From Atopobium sp. (GTDB lineage Bacteria > Actinomycetota > Coriobacteriia > Coriobacteriales > Atopobiaceae), in contig JABZHR010000004.1 in the NCBI GenBank assembly GCA_015258715.1, forward strand, positions 62,001-126,000: DNA of 64,000 bases, in the 5' to 3' direction. The notes under the pieces were generated by a model. That model ran no database searches. It was not told the DNA's origin and was given only the letters and a program-made list of their open reading frames with translations. Positions 36,415-45,485 of the stretch are shown piece after piece. The stretch's first letter is position 1. Each line of letters opens with the position of its first letter. Made by a program: the position numbers and the translations under genes.

Positions 36415-37656
36415 CTAGATCAGTGAGTCTGGATCGGAAGAAATCTCTGCATTCTCCATGTCATCATGAATGCCGCAGAAATCAGAGCCAGGTCTTGCCA
36501 TATTGCGGCAAGGAGTTCCGTTAGGGCTCACATACTTGCAACGATGAGCAATCTCTTCCTCGTCAACAGTCTCTTCAACTACCTCAGGAAGGTTGTTCAA
36601 AATGCTTGCAGCAAGGGACTCGTTCTTGATGTCAATGTGAAGACCTGTCAGACGAGCAGCAAGACGAGCGTTCTGGCCCTCTTTACCAATAGCCAAAGAC
36701 AGCTGGTCATCAGGAACAATAACGGTTGCGTGCCCCGTAGCGCCATCAACAATAACGCGAGAAACACGTGCAGGTGAAAGTGCAGATGCAACGCAACGAG
36801 CAGCATCGTCAAACCAAGGCACAACGTCAACGCGCTCTCCACGAAGCTCAGAAACTACGGTACGAACACGGCTGCCCTTAGGACCAACGCAAGCACCAAC
36901 TGGATCAAGACGCTCATCAACGGAAGAGACAGCAATCTTAGAACGGACGCCAGCCTCGCGAGCAATGGAGCGAATGCTTACAACACCGTCATAAACTTCT
37001 GGAACCTCAAGCTCAAAGAGGCGACGGATAAGATCTGGATGAGTACGAGAAACAACAATTGGTGGACGCTGACGCTCACCACGAACTGCTGGCTGAGTTG
37101 CATTTGGATCGCGGACGTCAACGATAATTGCCTTGATGCGCTGGTTGTGAAGGTAACGCTCGCCTGCTGGACGCTCATCGCGCTCATCAGGGAAACGGCG
37201 CTGGTCAAAGTGTGGAAGCTCTGCCTCAACACCCTCACGAATCTTAATGATAGTGAAATCAGGAGTGGACTGAAGAACAGTACCAGTGATGATGTCACCA
37301 ATACGACCGCGGAACTCATCATAAATCTGTGCACGAGCAGCGTTGCGAACAAGCGTCTTGATCTCTGCCTTAGCATGCTGAGCGGCAATACGGCTGGTGT
37401 CTGGAGGAGTTACGTCTACCTCATCAAACTCTGTGTACTCACCAGTCTCCTCGTCTGGCTCACCCTTAGGAACAAGCTCATAGACGTAGACGCGGCCAGT
37501 TGCCCTATCAATGGTGACACGAGCGCCAAAATCAAGATGGAGGACGTCAGCATAGCTTTTTGCCAGAGACTGCTCCAAACGATCCAGCAGATACAACTCA
37601 TCGATGTGCTTCTCCTGACAAAGCAACATCAAAGCTTCCATCATTTCAGATGCCAT
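36415..37656 (-). CDS. nusA: Transcription factor NusA with Cys/His-rich C-terminal tail
   Basis: A 413-residue NusA controlling pausing, termination and antitermination. Domains are the N-terminal polymerase-binding region, S1 (GDIITGTVLQSTPDFTIIKI near 115) and tandem KH (VGACVGPKGSRVRTVV near 247, DQLSLAIGKEGQNARLAARL near 315). After KH2 there is a tail of about 45 residues with CKYV, TPC, DFC and GIH, spaced like a small zinc-binding finger. No separate ylxR gene lies between nusA and infB. AGAGAGG lies 7 nt before the ATG. Confidence 0.95.
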   Translation of the reverse strand: MASEMMEALMLLCQEKHIDELYLLDRLEQSLAKSYADVLHLDFGARVTIDRATGRVYVYELVPKGEPDEETGEYTEFDEVDVTPPDTSRIAAQHAKAEIKTLVRNAARAQIYDEFRGRIGDIITGTVLQSTPDFTIIKIREGVEAELPHFDQRRFPDERDERPAGERYLHNQRIKAIIVDVRDPNATQPAVRGERQRPPIVVSRTHPDLIRRLFELEVPEVYDGVVSIRSIAREAGVRSKIAVSSVDERLDPVGACVGPKGSRVRTVVSELRGERVDVVPWFDDAARCVASALSPARVSRVIVDGATGHATVIVPDDQLSLAIGKEGQNARLAARLTGLHIDIKNESLAASILNNLPEVVEETVDEEEIAHRCKYVSPNGTPCRNMARPGSDFCGIHDDMENAEISSDPDSLI

Positions 37657-37672
37657 GAATAATCCTCTCTAT

Positions 37673-38167
37673 CTACTTCTTGGCTGAGGCCGAGAAATCA
37701 AAAACTGGTTTAATAACGCACTTCTTTAACTCAGATAAATCAACAGTACAGACCTCATCTTCTGTCTGAATTGAGATAGTTGTACCCTCAATACCCAAGA
37801 GCTTGCCAGTAAATTTACGGCGTCCCTCTGTGGCGGTAGTCTGAAGCTGAATCTCTTCTCCCGCAAAGCGCTCAAAGTCTTTTGCACGACGAAGTGGACG
37901 TGCCATTCCTGGAGAAGAAACCTCCAAGGTAAATGATGCTGGGAAAGGATCAAGCTCATCGATGGTATCTGAGATCCATGATGTTTCTTGAGCAACTTCA
38001 TCAAGAGAAATGGTCTCTGCTGTCTCATCATCATGGTCAATTCTTACTCTGACCACAGGATTCTTAGAAGAACCAACAATCTCAACATCAACAATATCAA
38101 TGTGGTGATTGAGTGCAGCCTGCTCTAGTGCGGACAAGATTTTCTTTGTTGCACCTTCGTTTTGCAT
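37673..38167 (-). CDS. rimP: Ribosome maturation factor RimP
   Basis: A 164-residue RimP needed for 30S subunit maturation. The N-terminal domain has the VDVEIVGSSKNPVVRVRID strand, and the middle has LEVSSPGMARPLRRAKDFERF near residue 92, the family signature. A C-terminal Sm-like barrel (KFTGKLLGIEGTTISIQTED) follows. GGAGG lies 5 nt before the ATG. It is first in the rimP-nusA-infB cluster, with a promoter and leader hairpin upstream. Confidence 0.94.
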   Translation of the reverse strand: MQNEGATKKILSALEQAALNHHIDIVDVEIVGSSKNPVVRVRIDHDDETAETISLDEVAQETSWISDTIDELDPFPASFTLEVSSPGMARPLRRAKDFERFAGEEIQLQTTATEGRRKFTGKLLGIEGTTISIQTEDEVCTVDLSELKKCVIKPVFDFSASAKK

Positions 38168-38193
38168 TTGACCTCCTCATCTACATACAGAAA

Positions 38194-38224
38194 GGAAGCG
38201 GGGTCAAAACTCAACCCCACTTCC
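38194..38224 (-). promoter_or_regulatory. Leader hairpin before rimP
   Basis: An 11-bp stem (minus-strand arm GGAAGTGGGGT, one T-G wobble) with a 9-nt loop lies in the 5' untranslated leader between the promoter and the rimP ribosome site. There is no proper T run after it, only TTTCT. It may be a regulatory or stability element of the nusA operon mRNA, or a weak terminator for leuS read-through. Confidence 0.5.
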
Positions 38225-38250
38225 AACTAATAACAACTACGTTTAGAAAT

Positions 38251-38279
38251 ATCTTACGAGATAAAGGGCTTCTCGTCAA
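38251..38279 (-). promoter_or_regulatory. Promoter of the rimP-nusA-infB operon
   Basis: The minus strand reads TTGACG, a 17-bp spacer, then TAAGAT, lying 84 bp before the rimP ATG and just past the leuS stop. This is a good housekeeping promoter match. Confidence 0.7.
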
Positions 38280-38291
38280 GTGTTTTTGCTG

Positions 38292-40865
38292 TTAGGCAAC
38301 GATATTCACAAGTCGGCCCTTAACAACAATGACTTTTCTAATCTCTTTACCCTCAAGCTGATCGGCAATTGCCTCAGTTGCGGCTGCAGTGAGCTCTTCC
38401 TCAGAAGCATCGGCAGCAACCTCAATGCGAGCGCGGACCTTGCCCTTGAGCTGAACAGCAATTTCAACGGTATTGCTCTTTGCCTGCTCTGGGTCAAACT
38501 CTGGCCAAGGCTGGTGATAGACAGGTGTGTCTTTACCCAGAGCCTCGTGGCTGAGTTCCTCAGCCCAGTGAGGAATGATTGGAGCCAGCATGGCAACAAC
38601 ATCATTTGCAACCTTGTAGCAAAGTGCAGCATCTCTAGACTCTGCAGGAACCTCGTTGATATAGGCGCTTGCTGCATTAACCAGCTCCATGACTGCAGAA
38701 ATAGCAGTGTTGAACTGACCCTTGTCAAACTCGGTGGTGCAGCGGATTCCCATAGCGTTGAGGACGCGGTTGAGCTCAAGCGACTTTGCATCCAAAGCTG
38801 TGTGGTCGAGTACGGCAGAAGCATCAGCAGTACGAGAAAGCTCCCATACCACACGCCATGCGCGCTTGATAAAGCGGTTTGCACCTGCAACGACTTTCTC
38901 GTCCCAGTCAAAATCCTTCTCTGGTGGAGCAACAAAGAGAATAGCAAGGCGCATAGTATCTGCACCATAAGGCTCAATGACAGAGCTTGGAGGTACCACG
39001 TTACCCTTTGACTTTGACATAGTGTCGCCGTGCTCATCCTTGACCATGCCCTGAGTCATGAGGTTCTTAAATGGCTCGTCGATGTCAATCATACCCAGGT
39101 CACGGAGGACCTTAGTAAAGAAGCGAGAATACAAAAGGTGCAGAATTGCGTGCTCGATGCCACCAATGTAGTTATCTACCGGCATCCAACGGTCCACAGA
39201 CTCTTTGGAGAAAGGAAGCTCGGTGTTGTGTGGATCGCAATAGCGCAGATAATACCAGCTAGAGCAGGTGAAAGTGTCCATGGTATCAGTGATGCGCTTT
39301 GCAGGCTTTCCGCACTGAGGACAGGTGGTCTCTACAAACTCCTTGCACTCAGCAAGAGTGTCTCCTGCTGCCAGATCAAGATTATCTGGAAGCATGACAG
39401 GAAGCTGATCATAAGGAACAGGAACGTCACCGCAGCAATCGCAGTGAATCATAGGAATTGGATTGCCCCAATAGCGTTGCCTGGAAATGAGCCAGTCACG
39501 AAGACGGAACTGGACAGTTCTACGACCAACGTTGTGCTCAGTCAGATAAGCAACAACAGCCTCTTCTGCCTCGGAATGTTTACCGCCACGAAGACCGGTA
39601 AAAGGACCGGACTGGACGAGAATACCTACGGTATCCATTGGTCCGTCCCAGTCAACAGAGGTTACCTTGTAATCAGAAACTCCCTTGAGCTCCTCATAGA
39701 TATCAGTTCCCTCTTCACAAATGATAGGAACAATAGGCAGGTCGTACTTCTTAGCAAAGTCAAAGTCGCGTTTATCGCCTGATGGAACACCCATAACAGC
39801 GCCAGTACCATAGTCGAGAAGGACGTAGTCAGCAACCCAAATTGGTACGGTCTGTCCGGTAACAGGATTAATTGCGTAACGGCCTGTGAATACACCGTGT
39901 TTCTCGCGATCGGTACCCTGGCGATCAATGGAAGAAACCTTTACGGCTTCCTCATGAAGAACGTCAAAAGCAGCCTTGTACTCTGAATCCCCTACCAGCT
40001 CAGCGGCAAGCTTAGACTCTGGTGGAAGTAGCATAAAGGTGCAGCCGTAAATGGTATCTGCACGAGTGGTAAAGACAGTCATCTTGGTATCAGTTGGTGT
40101 GACACCATCAGTATCTGCCAAGGTAAAGTCAATCTCTGCGCCCTCAGAGCGACCAATCCAGTTTGCCTGCATAGCGCGAACACGCTCTGGCCAACCCTCA
40201 AGCTGATCAAGATCATCAAGGAGCTCCTGAGCGTAATCAGTGATGCGCAGGTACCACTGGGAAAGCTCACGTTTCTCTGGAACCGCGCCACAGCGCCAGC
40301 ACTTACCGTTAACTACCTGCTCGTTTGCAAGAACAGTCTTATCGTTAGGACACCAGTTAACAGGACTTGTTGCACGATATACCAGGCCCTTCTCAAGCAT
40401 CTTGAGGAAGATCCACTGACCCCACTTGTAGTACTCAGGGTCACAGGTGTTAAACATGCGGTCTTTATCGTAGGCAAAGCCCATACGGAACATGGTTTTT
40501 ACAGCCTGGTCAATATTCTTATGGGTCCACACAGAAGGCTGAGTATTGTGCTTAATAGCAGCATTTTCTGCAGGAAGACCAAAAGCATCAAAGCCCATTG
40601 GATGCAAGACATCAAAGCCGCGCATACGGGCCTGACGAGCCATAGCATCGCCAATGGTGTAGTTACGAGCATGACCCATGTGAAGATCGCCCGAAGGATA
40701 AGGGAACATCTCTAGAACGTATTTTTTAGGCCTTGAGCTGTCTTCTTCTGTCTTGTAAAGATTCTGCTCTTCCCAGACACGCTGCCACTTAGTTTCAATA
40801 GCCTCAGCATCGTAGGCAGGAAAATCACCTGTATCGGATACGTTCTGTACTTCCTCGTTTTCCAC
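38292..40865 (-). CDS. leuS: Leucyl-tRNA synthetase
   Basis: A class I synthetase of about 857 residues. The HIGH motif appears as HMGHARNYTIGDA near residue 52 and the KMSKS motif as TMSKSKGNV near 635. A zinc-ribbon-like CDCCG...CPQCG occurs in the middle, with the editing insertion before it. The GTG start at 40865 is preferred because AAAGGGG lies 5 nt upstream; an earlier in-frame ATG at 40928 would put a perfect hairpin inside the coding region. It follows guaB by 75 bp. Confidence 0.94.
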   Translation of the reverse strand: MENEEVQNVSDTGDFPAYDAEAIETKWQRVWEEQNLYKTEEDSSRPKKYVLEMFPYPSGDLHMGHARNYTIGDAMARQARMRGFDVLHPMGFDAFGLPAENAAIKHNTQPSVWTHKNIDQAVKTMFRMGFAYDKDRMFNTCDPEYYKWGQWIFLKMLEKGLVYRATSPVNWCPNDKTVLANEQVVNGKCWRCGAVPEKRELSQWYLRITDYAQELLDDLDQLEGWPERVRAMQANWIGRSEGAEIDFTLADTDGVTPTDTKMTVFTTRADTIYGCTFMLLPPESKLAAELVGDSEYKAAFDVLHEEAVKVSSIDRQGTDREKHGVFTGRYAINPVTGQTVPIWVADYVLLDYGTGAVMGVPSGDKRDFDFAKKYDLPIVPIICEEGTDIYEELKGVSDYKVTSVDWDGPMDTVGILVQSGPFTGLRGGKHSEAEEAVVAYLTEHNVGRRTVQFRLRDWLISRQRYWGNPIPMIHCDCCGDVPVPYDQLPVMLPDNLDLAAGDTLAECKEFVETTCPQCGKPAKRITDTMDTFTCSSWYYLRYCDPHNTELPFSKESVDRWMPVDNYIGGIEHAILHLLYSRFFTKVLRDLGMIDIDEPFKNLMTQGMVKDEHGDTMSKSKGNVVPPSSVIEPYGADTMRLAILFVAPPEKDFDWDEKVVAGANRFIKRAWRVVWELSRTADASAVLDHTALDAKSLELNRVLNAMGIRCTTEFDKGQFNTAISAVMELVNAASAYINEVPAESRDAALCYKVANDVVAMLAPIIPHWAEELSHEALGKDTPVYHQPWPEFDPEQAKSNTVEIAVQLKGKVRARIEVAADASEEELTAAATEAIADQLEGKEIRKVIVVKGRLVNIVA

Positions 40866-40888
40866 GAGTTCCCCTTTCTTATAGCGAT

Positions 40889-40917
40889 GCGTCACCAAGC
40901 AAAATACTTGGTGACGC
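40889..40917 (-). promoter_or_regulatory. Perfect hairpin in the guaB-leuS gap
   Basis: An 11-bp perfect stem (arm GCGTCACCAAG on the plus strand) with a 7-nt AT-rich loop lies 23 nt before the leuS start. No T run follows, so it is not an ordinary terminator. It could control leuS translation or mRNA processing. No T-box sequence elements were found for leuS. Confidence 0.5.
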
Positions 40918-40940
40918 CAGTAGTCCATAAATCCTGTGAG

Positions 40941-42464
40941 CTACGAACGGAAATTGTAACTGACCTGCTGGTTTGAGTCTTTCAGCAAGACGTCGTGTGC
41001 GCCACCCTCAACAATTGAAGTTGAAGAGACAAGCGTAATCTTTGCCTTATCGCGAAGCTCAGGGATGTCAAGAGCACCGCAGTTGCACATGGTGGATTTG
41101 ACCTTCAGAAGCGAAGCCTCGACGCCGTCCTTCAGAGGACCTGCGTATGGAACGTACGAGTCAACTCCCTCAACAAAGGAAAGGCCGCGCTTGTTGCCGC
41201 CAAGGTCATAGCGCTGCCAGTTACGAGCACGAGCAGAGCCTTCGCCCCAGTACTCCTTCATGTAGGAGCCGTTGACAATCACGCGGTCTGATGGGCTCTC
41301 ATCAAAACGAGCAAAGTAACGACCAAGCATCATAAAGTCAGAGCCCATAGCAAGCGCAAGGGTCATGTGGTAATCGTAGACAATTCCGCCGTCAGAGCAG
41401 ATTGGAATATAGACGCCAGTCTCCTCAAAGTACTGATCACGAGCGCGAGCAACATCAATAACAGAGGTAGCCTGACCGCGGCCAATACCCTTCTGCTCAC
41501 GAGTAATACAGATAGAACCGCCGCCGATACCAATCTTGATAAAGTCAGCGCCAGCCTCTGCCAGGAAGCGGAAGCCCTCAGCGTCTACAACGTTGCCAGC
41601 ACCAATCTTGACGGAATCACCGTAGGTCGCACGAACCCACTCAAGCGTGCGCTTCTGCCACTCGGAGTAACCCTCAGATGAGTCGATGCACAAAACATCA
41701 GCACCTGCCTCAACAAGCAGAGGAACACGAGTCTCATAGTCACGAGTATTAATACCAGCGCCAACCATGTAACGCTTAGAGTCATCAAGAAGCTCATCTG
41801 GAGCAGACTTGTGGGAATCATAATCCTTGCGGAATACAAGGCTAACCAGGTGGCCGTTCTTATCGACAACAGGAAGGGTGTTGAGCTTGTTGTCCCAGAT
41901 AATGTCATTTGCCTCTTTAAGGGTCGTATCCTCAGCTGCGGTAATAAGCTTATCAGCTGGGGTCATAAACTCAGAAACAAGCTTAGAGCGATCATCGCGA
42001 GAAGGACGATAATCACGAGAGGTAACAATACCTACGAGCTTACCGCGAGAAGTGCCGTCATCTGTGACAGGCATGGTGGAGTGACCAGTCTTCTCTTTAA
42101 GATCAAGCACGTCACCAAGGGTCATCTCTGGAGTAAGGGTGGAGTCAGAAACAACAAAGCCTGCCTTGTAGCTCTTAACCTCGCGAACCATCTGAGCCTC
42201 ATCCTCAGCAGACTGAGAGCCATAAATAAAGGCAATGCCACCCTGCTGGGCCAAGGCAATTGCCAGACGAGGACCAGAAACTGACTGCATTACTGCAGAC
42301 ACCATAGGAATGTTGAGCTCAATTGCGCTTTTCTCGCCACGCTTAAACTTTACCAGAGGAGTCTTCAAAGAAACATTTGCAGGGATGTTCTCGGCTGATG
42401 AATAGCCAGGAACCAAAAGATACTCAGAAAAGGTATGCGATTCGCCTTCGAAGAACTTTGCCAT
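40941..42464 (-). CDS. guaB: IMP dehydrogenase
   Basis: A 507-residue TIM-barrel enzyme oxidising IMP to XMP, the first committed step of GMP synthesis. Two CBS domains are inserted at about residues 95-215. The catalytic loop is GIGGGSICITREQKGIGRGQ near 313, with the active Cys in SICITRE. Downstream are CSDGGIVYDYHM and MMLGRYFARFDESP. GGAGG precedes the ATG at a long spacing. A possible extended -10 (TGGTACAAT, 42514-42521) lies upstream. Confidence 0.94.
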   Translation of the reverse strand: MAKFFEGESHTFSEYLLVPGYSSAENIPANVSLKTPLVKFKRGEKSAIELNIPMVSAVMQSVSGPRLAIALAQQGGIAFIYGSQSAEDEAQMVREVKSYKAGFVVSDSTLTPEMTLGDVLDLKEKTGHSTMPVTDDGTSRGKLVGIVTSRDYRPSRDDRSKLVSEFMTPADKLITAAEDTTLKEANDIIWDNKLNTLPVVDKNGHLVSLVFRKDYDSHKSAPDELLDDSKRYMVGAGINTRDYETRVPLLVEAGADVLCIDSSEGYSEWQKRTLEWVRATYGDSVKIGAGNVVDAEGFRFLAEAGADFIKIGIGGGSICITREQKGIGRGQATSVIDVARARDQYFEETGVYIPICSDGGIVYDYHMTLALAMGSDFMMLGRYFARFDESPSDRVIVNGSYMKEYWGEGSARARNWQRYDLGGNKRGLSFVEGVDSYVPYAGPLKDGVEASLLKVKSTMCNCGALDIPELRDKAKITLVSSTSIVEGGAHDVLLKDSNQQVSYNFRS

Positions 42465-42539
42465 TGTTTTTGGCTCCCTCCTGACCTACCGGTCATGCTC
42501 AACGTGTTTTGGCATTGTACCACCAGTGGAGTTAATTAT

Positions 42540-43847
42540 TTAATTTGAACTCCCACTTGAAGCAATAACATCCTCAAAGTTAACAGCAATGTCATGTTTT
42601 GTAGGAACCCACTCAACCTTTTTAAACAAAGCTGCAACGGTAATTGGGATATACGTCATCATAAAAATAGGGAACGTGAAGAGATTGGTAAAAATACGCC
42701 ATTTCTTCTTTACATGGAAATGCTTGTACTCCGAGATGGTGGTAATAAGCGCCAGAATAAAGAAGACCACATACATCGAGAAGACCGTCATGACCAAAGA
42801 TCCCACACTCATAGCAATCTCTGCGTCAGTAGCAACGAAGCCGTGGCTCAAATAGCCAACTAGCATGTAAGTACCATTAATAAAGGCTGAAAGCAGTGTC
42901 AAAATCATGCCTGGCGCAATGGTCATGAGCATATCGTATGAAGCAAACTGACCCTTAAAAATACCCTTAATAAGATCAAAACCATACGAGAAGAACACCT
43001 GGTAAAAGCCTTTTGTCCAACGCATACGCTGTGTCCACGATGCCTTGAAGGTCAAAGGCTGCTCATCGAAGAATTCTGCAGGTGCATAGCCAATTTGAAT
43101 ATTGTGAGCACTGCAGAACGTGGAGAATTGAATATCCTCGGTGAGGGTATGAAAATCCCATCCATGCATGCCTTTAATAATGCGAGAAGAAACCATCCAG
43201 CCGGAACCAGAAACAGCGCAGCTGGTACCCATCATCATACGGGCATTATTCAAGAACTTTGCCTCGCGCATAAACCAGGTTGCGTATGCAGAGCTTACCC
43301 AGCTGGAATCAAAATTCTTTGAGTTTCTGTAGCTGGTACAGACAAGATATCCTGCATCAAAAGCCTGATTCATAATTTTTAAGTAGCTTGGAGAAACCAG
43401 GTTATCGGCGTCCATAATAATGAATGCCTCGTATTTGTCGCCGTACTCATTAAGGATGCGATCAAAGCCGTAATCCATAACCCAGCTCTTACCTTTACGA
43501 GCAAGGTCATTACGCTCCCATGTAATTGCTCCAGCTTTTCTCGCCTCTTCAGCTGTTTTATCGGTACAAGCATCTGCAACAACAAAGACATCCATCAGCT
43601 CTCGAGGATAATCCTGAGAAAGAATGGACCTGACAAGGTTGCCAATAACTGGCTCTTCATTGTGGGCAGCAATAAAGAAGGCATAGCGGTGCTGCTTTTT
43701 TGCCTCTGGAAGTTTTACCTCGCCTTTAACTAAGACACGAAGAATGTACACAATCTGATAAAAGTATGCGAGTGTAAAGAAAAGCCAGATAATAAAGTTA
43801 AAAACAACAATTGGTGTGATACCGAGTCTGTTAAATTGCAATGGCAT
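42540..43847 (-). CDS. Membrane-bound processive family 2 glycosyltransferase
   Basis: A 435-residue membrane enzyme. Two N-terminal hydrophobic segments at about 10-40 precede a GT2 catalytic domain: FFIAAHNEE near 53, ADACTD near 92, IIMDADNLVSPSY near 146, TEDIQFS near 237 and the QxxRW motif QRMRWTKGF near 270. Three or more C-terminal helices follow. This set of motifs marks processive synthases such as those for hyaluronan, poly-N-acetylglucosamine or cellulose. The sugar is unknown. It is a single gene between guaB and the rluD-type gene, with a modest promoter candidate (TTCACG-N17-TAAACT) upstream. Confidence 0.85.
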   Translation of the reverse strand: MPLQFNRLGITPIVVFNFIIWLFFTLAYFYQIVYILRVLVKGEVKLPEAKKQHRYAFFIAAHNEEPVIGNLVRSILSQDYPRELMDVFVVADACTDKTAEEARKAGAITWERNDLARKGKSWVMDYGFDRILNEYGDKYEAFIIMDADNLVSPSYLKIMNQAFDAGYLVCTSYRNSKNFDSSWVSSAYATWFMREAKFLNNARMMMGTSCAVSGSGWMVSSRIIKGMHGWDFHTLTEDIQFSTFCSAHNIQIGYAPAEFFDEQPLTFKASWTQRMRWTKGFYQVFFSYGFDLIKGIFKGQFASYDMLMTIAPGMILTLLSAFINGTYMLVGYLSHGFVATDAEIAMSVGSLVMTVFSMYVVFFILALITTISEYKHFHVKKKWRIFTNLFTFPIFMMTYIPITVAALFKKVEWVPTKHDIAVNFEDVIASSGSSN

Positions 43848-43954
43848 ATAACATCCCTAAGCTCATATCAACAGCCAAAACTCAAGCTGCACCTACAACA
43901 AAAAGTAAAACTTACTAAGGTATTAGTTTAGCCGAAATAGACCTGAACGTGAAA

Positions 43955-44974
43955 TTAAGCTTTGAACAATTGAGGACAAATCTCTTCTCCTACAGAAGTC
44001 CTTCCCATAGACATAGTGCTCTGAGAGAGTAGGGCTTCTTGCAGGTCTTTTGGTAGCGTGTCTGCTACCACGATATTCTCGCCCGTAAAAGGGTGCTCAA
44101 ACTGAACATGCCAGGAGTGTAAAAACTGTCTGTTAAGCCCAAGGTTAAGGCTTGTATCTTTTTTACCGTAGAGCTGATCGCCAACAACAGGATGACCAAT
44201 GTGGCGCATGTGAACTCTAATCTGGTGTGTGCGACCTGTATAGAGATGGCACTCAAGAAGCGAGTAACCCTCGCCTTTTCTGCCCGCTTCAAAGCGCTCA
44301 AGCGTTCTAAAGGTGGTAATGGCCTCTCGTGCGCCAGGCGCGTCTGATACGGTCATTTTGAGACGGTCTCGTGTTGAGCGAGCAATGCCCGTTTCAATGG
44401 TGCCAGAATCGTGGGCAACATAGCCTTGCACCAGCACAATGTAGCGTCGGTCAAGCACGCGCAGCCTAATGAGGTCTTGAAGAGCCTTTTGCGCCTCGTC
44501 TGACTTTGCTGCCAGCATAAGACCAGACGTATCCATATCAAGACGATGCACAATACCAGGACGTTCTTCTCCCTGAAGCATTCCTAGGTGCTCGTAGCCA
44601 CAGTGTGCTACCAGCGCATTTGCCAGGGTGTCATCAACGTGACCAGGAGATGGATGGCAGACAAGGCCAATCTGCTTAGAGAGCACTATGAGGTACTGGT
44701 CCTCAAAGCGAATATCAAGGGGAATATCTGGGTTTGGACGTAAAAGTCCCGTTTGAGGCTGTGCGTCTGGAAGAGACACTAAGAGCCTATCGCCCAACAT
44801 AAGTTTTTCTGACTTGGAGGTAGCTAGCGTAGCGTTGATGGTTACTCTTCCCTCTTCTACCAGCTTTGCGCAAGCACTTCTTGAAGGGAGTGTATCTTGG
44901 GCAGAAAGGAACGCATCTAATCTGACGCCGTCCCCTTCTGGTCCAACTAGTATGTCAACGATACGCTCATTCAT
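43955..44974 (-). CDS. RluA/RluD-family 23S rRNA pseudouridine synthase
   Basis: A 339-residue enzyme with an N-terminal S4 RNA-binding domain (VRLDAFLSAQ, then KLVEEGRVTIN) and a catalytic domain with HRLDMDTSGLMLAAK near residue 143 (catalytic Asp). The C-terminus includes GRTHQIRVHMRHIGHPVVGD near 250. It belongs to the RluC/RluD type acting on 23S rRNA; the exact site is not certain. ATG 44974 overlaps the lspA stop by 8 bp. The lspA-rluD order is typical of Gram-positives. Confidence 0.92.
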   Translation of the reverse strand: MNERIVDILVGPEGDGVRLDAFLSAQDTLPSRSACAKLVEEGRVTINATLATSKSEKLMLGDRLLVSLPDAQPQTGLLRPNPDIPLDIRFEDQYLIVLSKQIGLVCHPSPGHVDDTLANALVAHCGYEHLGMLQGEERPGIVHRLDMDTSGLMLAAKSDEAQKALQDLIRLRVLDRRYIVLVQGYVAHDSGTIETGIARSTRDRLKMTVSDAPGAREAITTFRTLERFEAGRKGEGYSLLECHLYTGRTHQIRVHMRHIGHPVVGDQLYGKKDTSLNLGLNRQFLHSWHVQFEHPFTGENIVVADTLPKDLQEALLSQSTMSMGRTSVGEEICPQLFKA

Positions 44975-45485
44975 TGCCACTACCCTGCTGTTGCTTTTTG
45001 TCCCAGATTATCCAGTACACAAAAGCAATAAGGATGCCGCAGGTCACAAAGATATCTGCCACATTAAACACGGCAAAATTAATAAACGTTGTAGCAAAGA
45101 AATCAGTAACCTGACCATACAAAACACGGTCAATAGCGTTACCAATTCCGCCACCCGCAACGCCTCCCAAAAGCGCAATAAGCGGCAGCGGGAGGTTCTT
45201 CTCGCGAACTACAAAGCCCACAAGAGCGGCAATGACCACGGCAGTGAGACCCACAAAAAAGAGGGCGTTTCCAGAGCCCACAGAAAACGCTGCACCGGTG
45301 TTACTCACATGGAAGAGCTCCATAACACCGGGGATAAAAGGTACTGCGGTTCCCTCTGGAATTGAGGTTCGTACCCAGAGCTTGGTTACCTGGTCAAGCA
45401 CACAGGCAACAGCGCCCGCCCCGCAGAGAACTGCAAGGCGGGTCACTAGTGTGTGAGTTGTATGTTGCTGCTGGTCAGTGTTCAT
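44967..45485 (-). CDS. lspA: Signal peptidase II (lipoprotein)
   Basis: A 172-residue membrane aspartyl protease that removes lipoprotein signal peptides. It has four hydrophobic segments. The conserved regions are VLDQVTKLWV near residue 29, VSNTGAAFS near 60, GNAIDRVLYGQVTDFF (first catalytic Asp) near 114 and FNVADIFVTCG (second Asp) near 140. It begins immediately after the ileS stop. A natural client in this window is the MglB lipoprotein. Confidence 0.95.
   Translation of the reverse strand: MNTDQQQHTTHTLVTRLAVLCGAGAVACVLDQVTKLWVRTSIPEGTAVPFIPGVMELFHVSNTGAAFSVGSGNALFFVGLTAVVIAALVGFVVREKNLPLPLIALLGGVAGGGIGNAIDRVLYGQVTDFFATTFINFAVFNVADIFVTCGILIAFVYWIIWDKKQQQGSGNE

Noticed and set aside
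40866..40928. Upstream ATG start for leuS
   Set aside because: It lacks a ribosome site and would translate through a perfect hairpin; the later GTG has AAAGGGG at good spacing.
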